Shown here: piece by piece, positions 1-6,246 of the stretch | Layout of the letters: the number at the start of each line of letters is the position of its first letter | Numbering within the stretch: position 1 is the first letter of the stretch | Origin: Euryarchaeota archaeon UBA181 | GTDB lineage: Archaea > Thermoplasmatota > Poseidoniia > Poseidoniales > Thalassarchaeaceae | Direction of reading: 5' to 3' | Length of the DNA: 15,935 bases | Assembly: GCA_002496725.1 (NCBI GenBank) | Contig: DALI01000033.1 | Location: 1-15,935 of the forward strand | Translations under genes and position numbers: made by a program | The notes under the pieces: generated by a model | What the model saw: only the letters and a program-made list of their open reading frames with translations | Told to the model about the DNA's origin: nothing | Database searches by the model: none

Positions 1-118
1 TGATGCTGGGCTATCCTCGGACCGTAGGGGTATTTTTGAACCTACCGGCATGAGCATGGCTGAACCGGGGGGGGTTCCTCTCCCATGTCGCCGGGAGCAA
101 ACCTTACTTAGGGGACGT
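1..118. other. Unidentified GC-rich structured stretch
   Basis: No convincing reading frame covers this stretch, and it is much richer in G and C than the A-rich bases that follow it. On the plus strand it can form three consecutive hairpins: GTAGG (24-28) with CCTAC (41-45), GAACC (62-66) with GGTTC (73-77) around a run of G, and CTCCC (80-84) with GGGAG (93-97). This pattern suits the end of a structured RNA that begins left of the window. I compared it from memory with tRNA, 5S, SRP RNA and RNase P RNA and could not match any of them, on either strand. Strand and boundaries are unknown. Confidence 0.35.
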
Positions 119-132
119 ACAAATAAGCTTTA
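119..132 (+). promoter_or_regulatory. Possible TATA-type promoter of the methyltransferase/biotin ligase gene
   Basis: An A/T-rich element, CAAATAAGCTTTAC, stands at the sharp change from GC-rich to A-rich sequence. A start of transcription about 25 bases downstream would fall near base 150, leaving a short leader that contains the GGAGAG ribosome binding site at 164-169. This is assigned by position and composition only. Confidence 0.35.
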
Positions 133-178
133 CTAACAAAAAAACGATGATTAAGGGAAAAAAGGAGAGTATGCGAAA

Positions 179-1516
179 ATGAAGAAAGTAAGATTCTCCA
201 CTGATAATTTTGGACCTTGGGACCTCGACATAGCTCCTACTGTTTACCCGCCTCGTGAAGACACTAAATTACTGTGTGAATCAATATCAAAAATATCAGG
301 GGGTGCCTCGAGGGCAGTGGAGATAGGATGTGGTTCTGGAGTCATTTCGATGGCACTTTCAACCATGGGATGGAACGTTGATGCTTATGACATCAATCCG
401 TATGCAGTAGCGTGTTCTAGAGCCAACATAGAGAAGCTAGGATTTAGCGAATCGGTAAATGTACATGAAGGGGGTATTGGAGAAGATGGCTGGCAATTTC
501 CCGATGGAATTGGATTAGTAGTTTGGAACCTTCCATACCTGGAACCACCTGAAGAGGGGAGCCCCATGCTCGAACCGATCGAAGAGGCGTCAATGACTGA
601 TTTGGGAGGTGGGGGGTGGTCTGCAGCGCTCATGGATGAACTCAATGATTACGAGAATCCAGATTTGATAGTAATTCTTCTTTTCAGGATCGATCCAATA
701 AGCCCCAGTACTCCGAAAGACTGGGTATCTTCTGGATGGTCATACAGGCCCCTAGAAATTCAAAGAATCGGAGATGAGAAATTAGGTGTTTTTGCACTAT
801 GGAAGACTGGTCTTGGAATAAGTGAGGCTGTAGCAGAATTCTGTGAGTCGACAATGGATGAGGCCATGATGCTACCTGATTCAGGATGGCAGCGAATAGT
901 TACTGCTGAGCAATTATCGGGAAGAGGCAGGAGAGGATCGATATGGGCTTCGGAGCCGGGAGATATGATTGCTTCATGGAAAATAAATCGTGGGGTAACA
1001 GAAGTTTCTACACCGGGCATGATGCAAATCTGTATTGGGGGGGCGATCAGTGAATCTTTGAATTGTGATTTGAAATGGCCTAATGATATTATTATTAACA
1101 ACGGAGAAAAGATAGGGGGGGTATTAATCGAGGCTAATACGTCTGATGCGGGATTTAGGATAGGGGTCGGCCTAAATTTTCGCCCTAGAATGGTCGAAGA
1201 AAGAATATGCTCAGGATGGAGCGAAACAATAGGGGAAATTCATTCGGGAACAATATTCAAGATCGTAGATAGTTGCATTTCCGGACTGTTGGAGGAATTA
1301 GATATCATTCCGGATCCTGAGAATGAAATACTAGAGATTAATGCATGGAAAGCGCTTTCTAAGAGTTTATCCAGGGGAGTTGGAATAAAGCATTCGGAGA
1401 ATGATGCGAGAGTAGTGGGTGTTAATGCGGATGGTTTCCTACAACTTGAATTACAGGGAGAAGAGATTGTGATATCAGGTACTGATTCCCTTATCTGGGA
1501 ATATCCGGAATTATAG
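179..1516 (+). CDS. birA: Fused HemK-like methyltransferase / biotin-protein ligase
   Basis: Two enzymes are joined in one 445-residue chain. Residues 1-205 are a class I SAM-dependent methyltransferase of the HemK/PrmC/Mtq2 type: YPPREDT at 23-29, the SAM loop VEIGCGSG at 47-54, an acidic ribose-binding position at D71, and NLPY at 117-120 where the family normally has NPPY. Residues 213-445 are a biotin-protein ligase without a DNA-binding domain: GRGRRGSIW at 248-256 binds biotinyl-AMP, followed by KWPND (299-303), KIGGVLIE (311-318), GVGLNF (329-334) and a C-terminal SH3-like cap. The ligase activates biotin with ATP and attaches it to the lysine of a carrier protein; the likely target, a carrier with EAMKM, is encoded at 14456-14857. 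The methyltransferase half may modify a glutamine of a translation factor, but its altered motif makes the substrate uncertain. ATG at 179 follows GGAGAG at 164-169. Both halves lie in one frame with no internal stop, so the fusion is real in this sequence. Confidence 0.9.
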   Translation: MKKVRFSTDNFGPWDLDIAPTVYPPREDTKLLCESISKISGGASRAVEIGCGSGVISMALSTMGWNVDAYDINPYAVACSRANIEKLGFSESVNVHEGGIGEDGWQFPDGIGLVVWNLPYLEPPEEGSPMLEPIEEASMTDLGGGGWSAALMDELNDYENPDLIVILLFRIDPISPSTPKDWVSSGWSYRPLEIQRIGDEKLGVFALWKTGLGISEAVAEFCESTMDEAMMLPDSGWQRIVTAEQLSGRGRRGSIWASEPGDMIASWKINRGVTEVSTPGMMQICIGGAISESLNCDLKWPNDIIINNGEKIGGVLIEANTSDAGFRIGVGLNFRPRMVEERICSGWSETIGEIHSGTIFKIVDSCISGLLEELDIIPDPENEILEINAWKALSKSLSRGVGIKHSENDARVVGVNADGFLQLELQGEEIVISGTDSLIWEYPEL

Positions 1517-1520
1517 CAAG

Positions 1521-1823
1521 CTATTTTTTTATCCCTAGCCTCTCCCTGACTAATCTGATCTTTCCTGATGTAGTTTTAGTAACCACTCCCTCGACTGAAT
1601 TGATTCTCATTTTGGCCTCTTCGCTATCCTCCAGAGGTATCTTGATTATAGCGAGAGTCGTCAGAGCTTTATTCTTCATATCAAATAGTCTCCATTCGAT
1701 ACCAATCATGGCACCGGACATTATTTCCTCCAATATTTCTCTAGAGTCAATTTTTCGATCTACTTCTAGTCCAATCCATCGGTTTTTCCCCCTTTTGGCT
1801 TTAGTAAGCTTAGCCATGTTCAT
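1521..1823 (-). CDS. rnp2: Probable RNase P protein component 2 (Pop5/Rpp14-like)
   Basis: The product is a small basic protein of about 100 residues. Its order of elements follows archaeal Pop5: a basic N-terminus, a first strand RWIGLEV at 15-21 (family pattern RYIAFKV), a helix with REILEEI, a central strand WRLFDMKNKALTTLAIIKIP, a second helix, and a final basic segment KIRLVRERLG. Pop5 pairs with Rpp30 and helps the catalytic RNA of RNase P trim the 5' end of pre-tRNA. The match is by pattern and length, not by a single diagnostic motif, so a different small RNA-binding protein is possible. It is the last gene of a three-gene minus-strand group and starts 29 bases after the stop of the FtsZ-like gene. 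Two ATG codons, at 1823 and 1817, are both possible starts; neither has a clear ribosome binding site. Its 3' end meets the convergent ligase gene. Confidence 0.6.
   Translation of the reverse strand: MNMAKLTKAKRGKNRWIGLEVDRKIDSREILEEIMSGAMIGIEWRLFDMKNKALTTLAIIKIPLEDSEEAKMRINSVEGVVTKTTSGKIRLVRERLGIKK
1524..1530 (+). terminator. Oligo-T terminator after the methyltransferase/biotin ligase gene
   Basis: Seven T in a row stand eight bases after the TAG stop of the plus-strand gene. Archaeal RNA polymerase commonly stops at such T runs without needing a hairpin. The run also encodes, on the other strand, the two terminal lysines of the Pop5-like protein, so codon use alone could explain it. Confidence 0.4.
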
Positions 1824-1852
1824 GCGAGGAGCATTTACTTAATTGATATTGG

Positions 1853-2800
1853 CTAAATTCCACTTACTACGGCAACAAGTCTTAGTTTCCCCACCATCTC
1901 ATCACTGACCCTTGCACCCATTATTACTTGACAGTCTGGATCCATAGATGATACGAATGAATCTGTTACTGCTGTGAGATGTGAGAGAGTCATATCTGGA
2001 CCTCCTTCGACTTGGATCATACACCCCTTTGCACCTTCAATTGGAAGATCATTAAGAGGTGAGTTTCTTGCCATTTCTACTACTGAATTAGGGTCATCCG
2101 ACGTTCCAGTTCCGACTATCAAAGTGGCATTGCCTTTTTTGTTAATTATTGCCTTCATATCCATTAAATCAAGATTTATCCTCCCAACTCGTGCCAATGT
2201 GGTTACTAGGCCCTCTACCAATTCGCCTATCCATCCCGATCCAGTAATCCAATTCTTTTTCCTTCTCCTAGACTGCCATGCCAACCTCTCCATACTTACT
2301 CTGATACAGACACTAGAATTAGATTCAAGTGAAGGAATGGCCTCTTGTGCTATTGAACACCTGAGAGGCTGTTCAGCGAAGGGCAACCCTGCTACTGCTA
2401 GCACTAGACAACCGTATTGGTTGGCAATTTTTGCCAGTTCCCCAGATGCTCCAGAACCCATGCCTCCTCCCAACCCAGCGAGCAAGATCAGGACCTCCGC
2501 ATTTTCTAGGAGTGGAATGATTGTATCAGCACCGTTCCTCAATCTATGAGTTGCCATCGAAGGCAGGGCTGCGGCCCCCCTCCCCTCGCCTCCAGCGTCT
2601 AAGTAAAGGCAGTTTGCAGTATGCGCTCCCTCGAATGAAACCTCATCGGCATCTATCAGCAGTAACTCTGCCAATTCCGAGCATCTTGAATGGGCCTCTA
2701 GTGCCCAAAGGCATCCTAGTCCCCCCACGCCGGCGATTAAGACCTCTCCGTCATGCACGAACTCCGAGCAGGGGGACGGCGTATAGAATTGCTCAGTCAT
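1853..2800 (-). CDS. Divergent FtsZ/tubulin-family GTPase
   Basis: The core shows the tubulin/FtsZ fold. Positions given here count from the upstream ATG at 2833. There is a glycine-rich first loop GVGGLG at about 35-40 and the tubulin signature GGGMGSG at about 121-127 (FtsZ: GGGTGTG). A T7 loop INLDLMDMKAI keeps the NLDxxD pattern that completes the GTPase site of the neighbouring subunit. The second domain contains EGGPDMTL and ends MGARVSDEMVGKLRLVAVVSGI-like, as in FtsZ. FtsZ polymerises on the inner membrane face and organises division. Oddities are the loss of the Asn in the first loop (GLGCLW instead of GGGCN), replacement of the usual NTDAQ segment by IDADEV, and the absence of a C-terminal linker and tail peptide. 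This points to a specialised paralogue. The start at 2800 leaves only an 8-base overlap with the TPR gene; ATG at 2833 would add 11 residues but overlap by 41 bases. Neither has a strong ribosome binding site. Confidence 0.8.
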   Translation of the reverse strand: MTEQFYTPSPCSEFVHDGEVLIAGVGGLGCLWALEAHSRCSELAELLLIDADEVSFEGAHTANCLYLDAGGEGRGAAALPSMATHRLRNGADTIIPLLENAEVLILLAGLGGGMGSGASGELAKIANQYGCLVLAVAGLPFAEQPLRCSIAQEAIPSLESNSSVCIRVSMERLAWQSRRRKKNWITGSGWIGELVEGLVTTLARVGRINLDLMDMKAIINKKGNATLIVGTGTSDDPNSVVEMARNSPLNDLPIEGAKGCMIQVEGGPDMTLSHLTAVTDSFVSSMDPDCQVIMGARVSDEMVGKLRLVAVVSGI

Positions 2801-3098
2801 ATTTGGAATATCTGAGGTATCGTCTTCTTTCATCTCGGGCCCAAGCGTTATCTGGTTCGATAGCTAAGACCCTGTCATAAAATTCTATGGCCTTCTCAAA
2901 ATCTGACAAATACCTGCCTTGAAGATGGGCCATTACATTCAGAACAGGAACACATTCCGGGTCTTCTTCAAGCATCTCAAGAAGAATCTTTTCAGCTGAG
3001 CCTATCTGCATCATTTCCATATTATCTTCTGCGGCGTCTAGATTTGAAATCTGACCTTCCGACAAACGATACACATTCCTCCAAACGGGACCTGCCAT
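2793..3098 (-). CDS. Small TPR-repeat protein
   Basis: The product has about 101 residues. Its C-terminal two thirds form two tetratricopeptide-like helix pairs: AEKILLEMLEEDPECVPVL followed by KAIEFYDRVLAIEPDNAWA, with the usual A/Y/P spacing and an E-P-D-N turn. Such repeats bind other proteins; no enzyme motif is present, and there is no signal peptide or membrane segment. The frame stays open to a TTG at 3152, but ATG at 3098 is chosen because GGAGG stands seven bases before it. The gene is the first of a minus-strand group and overlaps the FtsZ-like gene by a few bases, which suggests that the two proteins are made together and may act together, perhaps with the TPR protein as a partner of the GTPase. 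That link is inference from position only. Confidence 0.75.
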   Translation of the reverse strand: MAGPVWRNVYRLSEGQISNLDAAEDNMEMMQIGSAEKILLEMLEEDPECVPVLNVMAHLQGRYLSDFEKAIEFYDRVLAIEPDNAWARDERRRYLRYSKYD

Positions 3099-3244
3099 AA
3101 CTTGTCCTCCGAGGTCTGACGTATTAGTTTGGCGTGACGGTGGATATCTCAAAATAGCATGTTTCGGGGGGTCGTTTGACAGTAGAGAAATGCAACGTTA
3201 ATAGCCTCGTTTAAGCTGGGTCAAGTCGACCAAGGTGATTGGAT
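3099..3244. promoter_or_regulatory. Divergent intergenic region, TPR gene and respiratory operon
   Basis: This 146-base gap separates two divergent transcription units and must hold both promoters. On the plus strand AACGTTAATAG (about 3192-3202) and GTTTAAGC (3209-3216) are the best A/T-rich candidates; on the minus strand the segment reading CTATTTTGAGATAT is a candidate. None is a strong archaeal TATA box. The plus-strand ribosome binding site AGGTGATT (3233-3240) closes the region. Confidence 0.4.
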
Positions 3245-4054
3245 ATGAGGTCAAGTGCGCAGACTGCTAGGAGAGTGATAGCGATAAGCATCATCGCTGT
3301 CCTCACTGCAGGAGGAGCTCAGGCCATCCACACAGGTGTCGGAGGCGACGCAAATAATGATGGCGATGTAGCTCTTGCAGGCTGTACTTGCCATGCGGAA
3401 GAGCCGGATAATTCCGTGACCCTCATCCTAACTGAGGTACCCCACAGATACGTGCCAGGAGATACTTATGAAATGGTCATTCAAATCATAGGAGGACCAG
3501 ATGCAGATACTACTTCTCACACTGGCGGCTTCTCCATGAGAGTTAGTTCTGGAGTTCTTGCGGCATCTGTCGGATCCGAGTCACTCATGTACAATTGGGA
3601 AGATGACCCGACTACCCTGACACATACAGACTCGGGTTCTAAGGAACCTGACAGAACGTGGCAGATCTCATGGACCGCTCCGGAAGAAGCGACCGGCGTA
3701 GTGACAATATGGCTAGCTGGAAACTCAGTCAATGGGGATGGGGTTCCATCCCAGCTAGATAGGTGGAACAGACTCAGTGCTTTGATTGATGAAGGGGAGT
3801 TTGGAGGCACTAGGACTGTATTTGTTGGTAATGGGGACATAGAACCGCCAGCCCCGGTCGAGGAGGGCGTCGATCTTCACCATATGGGCGCTGGAATGAG
3901 GGCACACTGGCTGGGACTTCTTGGATTCGCTGCTGTCGTAATTGTGATTATCTTCTGCGGACTGATGCTGAGATATGGATTCTCCAGGCACTATGAGGGA
4001 AGAAGCAACCTGTTAAGATTGAGGATAAAGCATCAGAGGAGAGGTGATCAGTGA
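3245..4054 (+). CDS. Secreted, membrane-anchored Reeler-like (choice-of-anchor V) protein with CxCH motif
   Basis: The product has 269 residues from ATG 3245, preceded by AGGTGATT with suitable spacing; a TTG two codons upstream is less likely. Residues 1-27 are a signal peptide: basic N-terminus, hydrophobic core, and cleavage expected after AQA. Just after it come a calcium-binding-like DANNDGD and the motif CTCH (C47, C49, H50). The body (about 60-205) is rich in beta strands and matches the Reeler/choice-of-anchor V type of domain, which in prokaryotes often carries a CxxCH near its N-terminus. A single membrane helix (about 226-248) is followed by a basic cytoplasmic tail, so the domain sits outside the cell. 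As first gene of an operon with Rieske and cytochrome b genes it is likely an outer-face partner of that complex. Whether CxCH binds heme, another metal or nothing is unknown. The stop TGA overlaps the next ATG by one base. Confidence 0.8.
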   Translation: MRSSAQTARRVIAISIIAVLTAGGAQAIHTGVGGDANNDGDVALAGCTCHAEEPDNSVTLILTEVPHRYVPGDTYEMVIQIIGGPDADTTSHTGGFSMRVSSGVLAASVGSESLMYNWEDDPTTLTHTDSGSKEPDRTWQISWTAPEEATGVVTIWLAGNSVNGDGVPSQLDRWNRLSALIDEGEFGGTRTVFVGNGDIEPPAPVEEGVDLHHMGAGMRAHWLGLLGFAAVVIVIIFCGLMLRYGFSRHYEGRSNLLRLRIKHQRRGDQ

Positions 4055-4503
4055 TGAGGGAAGATGTTGTGATGAAGATGCTAAGGCAAGTAGCATCCGG
4101 CGAAGTTAGTGTCGAAGATGCTAGAGATGCCCTAGATGGGATTTCTCTCTCGGAGGAAGCTTACGAGAGTGCAATAGAACACGGAGTATTCGACCAAGCT
4201 CCTGCTGGATCTATTGTCAGGGCAAGTGTTTCTCCTTCTGGAGACTCGTGGCTGATTATCTTAGTTGGGCTTTGGGGTATCGTCTGGTCGCTTTATTGGG
4301 CTGGTTCACTTTCTTATGGCCTCTACAATAAATGGGATCAGCAGATGTTGGCATTCTTCCTAGGGATGCTGTTGCTTACTGTCATAATATTAGGCATCAT
4401 CTACATGAAGTACGTAATGCCGGACATAGTTGTAGTGAAAAGCAGAAGAAGCAAGTACATTACCACTAAGGACCCTGAATCATGGAAGAAGTATGAGGTT
4501 TAG
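4054..4503 (+). CDS. Small two-helix membrane protein of the bc-type operon
   Basis: The product has 149 residues and matches no enzyme family that I recognise. The first 45 residues are soluble and acidic, with a helical pattern MLRQVASGEVSVEDARDAL like that of short SHOCT-type oligomerisation segments. Two membrane helices follow at about 64-86 and 97-118, then a basic tail (SRRSKY). ATG at 4054 is chosen over GTG 4051: it overlaps the TGA stop of the upstream gene as TGATG and has GGTGAT (4043-4048) at the right distance. The tight coupling on both sides places it with the Rieske and cytochrome b subunits, probably as a small structural or assembly subunit. That role is inferred only from position and topology. 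Confidence 0.75.
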   Translation: MREDVVMKMLRQVASGEVSVEDARDALDGISLSEEAYESAIEHGVFDQAPAGSIVRASVSPSGDSWLIILVGLWGIVWSLYWAGSLSYGLYNKWDQQMLAFFLGMLLLTVIILGIIYMKYVMPDIVVVKSRRSKYITTKDPESWKKYEV

Positions 4504-4505
4504 AT

Positions 4506-5360
4506 ATGGCTAGGAAATTCACACTTAGGGAGAGTTCTGATTCTCAGAAAGAAGGAGATTCAGAGGGGCACTTGATAGATAGGAGGGACTTCTTGAGATA
4601 TTCATTCAATACTGCGGCTGGGGCGATTACTGTTGCCAGTATCGGCAGTATTGGTTTCGCGTCTCTACTTATGGGGCAGGCTGAGTCATCGGGCGGCGAT
4701 ACTGCTGTAAGATACTGGGTGCCGACCGGAGCAGAAGATTCAGTTTGGTATGGAGATAGGCATTTGGAACCCATGACATACCAGTCTTTCGTAGATGCCG
4801 CTTCTAGCTCGACAACTGGGATGTCAGCAGCTCAAGGAGTTTGGTCGGGTATGCCCGTAAATGCAGTCTATGTACCCCATGACGAGAATAAAGGGAGTGC
4901 TTTGATTGAGGACAAACCGCGCTTTCAGTTCATGGATGGCTACACTGCAGATGGTTCCTATGTGGGGTCTGGCTTCGAGGCAGAGGAAGACCCACAGTAC
5001 CAAGCACTCTCAATACATGATAATCTGATCATCATATTCTCCAGGTGTACCCATCTTTGTTGCATTCCAGGATGGCAACTGGTAACTAATGAATTTACAG
5101 AGGACCAATGGGCTCCAAATGGAACTGATTCAGGTGGAAGCAAACTGTTCTGTATATGCCATTCATCTAGATTCGACCCCACTGTCATTGAGAAAAATAG
5201 AGCTAGGAACAGGTCAAACGGTGCTGAATTTGATTTCATTGGGATTAAGAGGGCCGGAGGACCGGCCCCTATGGGGATGCCATTGATTCCATTCGTTCTA
5301 AACGGGGATTTGATAGAGGCTTTGCCCGATTTCAAAGATTGGTACACATACTGCGACTGA
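4506..5360 (+). CDS. Rieske [2Fe-2S] protein of a cytochrome bc-type complex
   Basis: This is the mobile electron carrier of a quinol-oxidising bc complex: it takes one electron from quinol on the outer membrane face. The cluster site is complete: CTHLCC at 181-186 gives ligands C181 and H183 with C186 for the disulfide, and CICHS at 216-220 gives ligand C216, disulfide C218 and ligand H219. The usual Gly before C186 is a Cys (C185), and the usual Pro after C216 is Ile; both could shift the redox potential. The N-terminus has a twin-arginine style motif DRRDFLRY at 25-32 before a hydrophobic helix (about 38-57), so the protein is probably exported folded through Tat and stays anchored. At 284 residues it is longer than many Rieske proteins, with a large insert between the anchor and the cluster domain. 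GAGGT (4496-4500) precedes ATG, and the gene begins two bases after the previous stop. Confidence 0.92.
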   Translation: MARKFTLRESSDSQKEGDSEGHLIDRRDFLRYSFNTAAGAITVASIGSIGFASLLMGQAESSGGDTAVRYWVPTGAEDSVWYGDRHLEPMTYQSFVDAASSSTTGMSAAQGVWSGMPVNAVYVPHDENKGSALIEDKPRFQFMDGYTADGSYVGSGFEAEEDPQYQALSIHDNLIIIFSRCTHLCCIPGWQLVTNEFTEDQWAPNGTDSGGSKLFCICHSSRFDPTVIEKNRARNRSNGAEFDFIGIKRAGGPAPMGMPLIPFVLNGDLIEALPDFKDWYTYCD

Positions 5361-5369
5361 GGTGAAAAA

Positions 5370-6236
5370 ATGATTCAATTCTGGTTCCTATGGGTTTTCA
5401 TCACTTTAGTAGTAGTGATTGTGGCTCTGACTCTCAGAAAGGAGAGAGAGGAGATGCCCAGAAAGGAAATACTCAGGGCCGTAGAGACCAGTGCTAGTAG
5501 TATGGGCCTTGCAGAGAAGACCTTTCTCTGGGCGTTCTCATGGCTAGATACAAGATTCAGGATTCAGGACTATTGGGGCATGAGCAAGGATGCCTACTAT
5601 GGGATGCACCGGCAGATGCCTATGACTCATGCTGAGAAATACAAGCTCAGAATAATTTGGTACTGGTACCCATTGTATTGCCTGGGTGGAATTTCTTTCT
5701 TGGCATTCGTAATTCTAGTTCTAACTGGAACAGTCCTAGGCCTCTACTATGTTCCAGGAGGAGAAGGGGATCCGACTCCTGCATACAGCAGTATGGAATT
5801 CATAATGACACAATTACCATTTGGCTATATCATTAGATCGATTCACCATTGGACTACTCACTTTATGGTTGCCGCTGTTTTCTTACACATGTGCAGAGTG
5901 TACTTTACCGGCGCATACAGGAATCCCCGAGAGCTGAATTGGCTAATTGGCGTGGCTCTGATGTTCTTCACGATTTTCTTTGGTTACTCTGGCTATCTGT
6001 TGCCATGGGACAGTCTCGCCTTTGGTGCGGCCACCATAGGAATCAACATGGCCAACTCTACGCCGCTCATTGGGGGTTGGGTTGCGAATGCAATGTTTGC
6101 AGGCACCACTATTTCAGGCCAAACCGTTACCCGGATGTACTTCCTGCATGTCTTCATATTGCCAGTAGTTGTAACTGCCCTAATCCTCGCCCATCTATTC
6201 ATAGTATGGGCACAGGGAATAGCGGAGCCGCATTGA
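5370..6236 (+). CDS. petB: Cytochrome b, N-terminal (b6-type) subunit
   Basis: This is the heme-carrying core of a split cytochrome b. Four histidines sit with b6 spacing: H159 and H173 on the second core helix (RSIHHW, FLHMCRVY) and H260 and H275 on the fourth (YFLHVFILP, ILAHLF). GYSGYLLPWD at 205-214 is the conserved quinol-site segment and YRNPREL (183-189) the loop after helix B. C104 in YCLGGI aligns with the Cys that holds heme ci in plastid and Firmicutes-type b6 proteins. An extra hydrophobic helix (about 4-22) and a charged linker precede the b6 core, so the chain is 288 residues rather than about 215. GGTGA stands four bases before ATG. The partner, subunit IV, is encoded immediately downstream as part of a fusion, and the Rieske gene lies upstream. 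Confidence 0.93.
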   Translation: MIQFWFLWVFITLVVVIVALTLRKEREEMPRKEILRAVETSASSMGLAEKTFLWAFSWLDTRFRIQDYWGMSKDAYYGMHRQMPMTHAEKYKLRIIWYWYPLYCLGGISFLAFVILVLTGTVLGLYYVPGGEGDPTPAYSSMEFIMTQLPFGYIIRSIHHWTTHFMVAAVFLHMCRVYFTGAYRNPRELNWLIGVALMFFTIFFGYSGYLLPWDSLAFGAATIGINMANSTPLIGGWVANAMFAGTTISGQTVTRMYFLHVFILPVVVTALILAHLFIVWAQGIAEPH

Positions 6237-6246
6237 GGTCGATCAA

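Noticed and set aside
31..37. T run TATTTTT as a terminator of an RNA gene to the left
   Set aside because: It sits in the loop of a possible hairpin and structured GC-rich sequence continues after it, so neither reading is secure.
1..118. tRNA, 5S, SRP RNA or RNase P RNA
   Set aside because: No acceptor/T-arm geometry, no 5S core, no SRP helix 8 with a full GGAAGGAAGCAG-like core, and no RNase P conserved regions could be found on either strand.
1974..2549. Long plus-strand frame opposite the FtsZ-like gene
   Set aside because: It lies wholly antisense to a gene with clear tubulin-family motifs and shows no motif or ribosome binding site of its own.
3099..3152. TTG-started N-terminal extension of the TPR protein
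   Set aside because: No ribosome binding site precedes TTG 3152, while ATG 3098 has GGAGG at good spacing.
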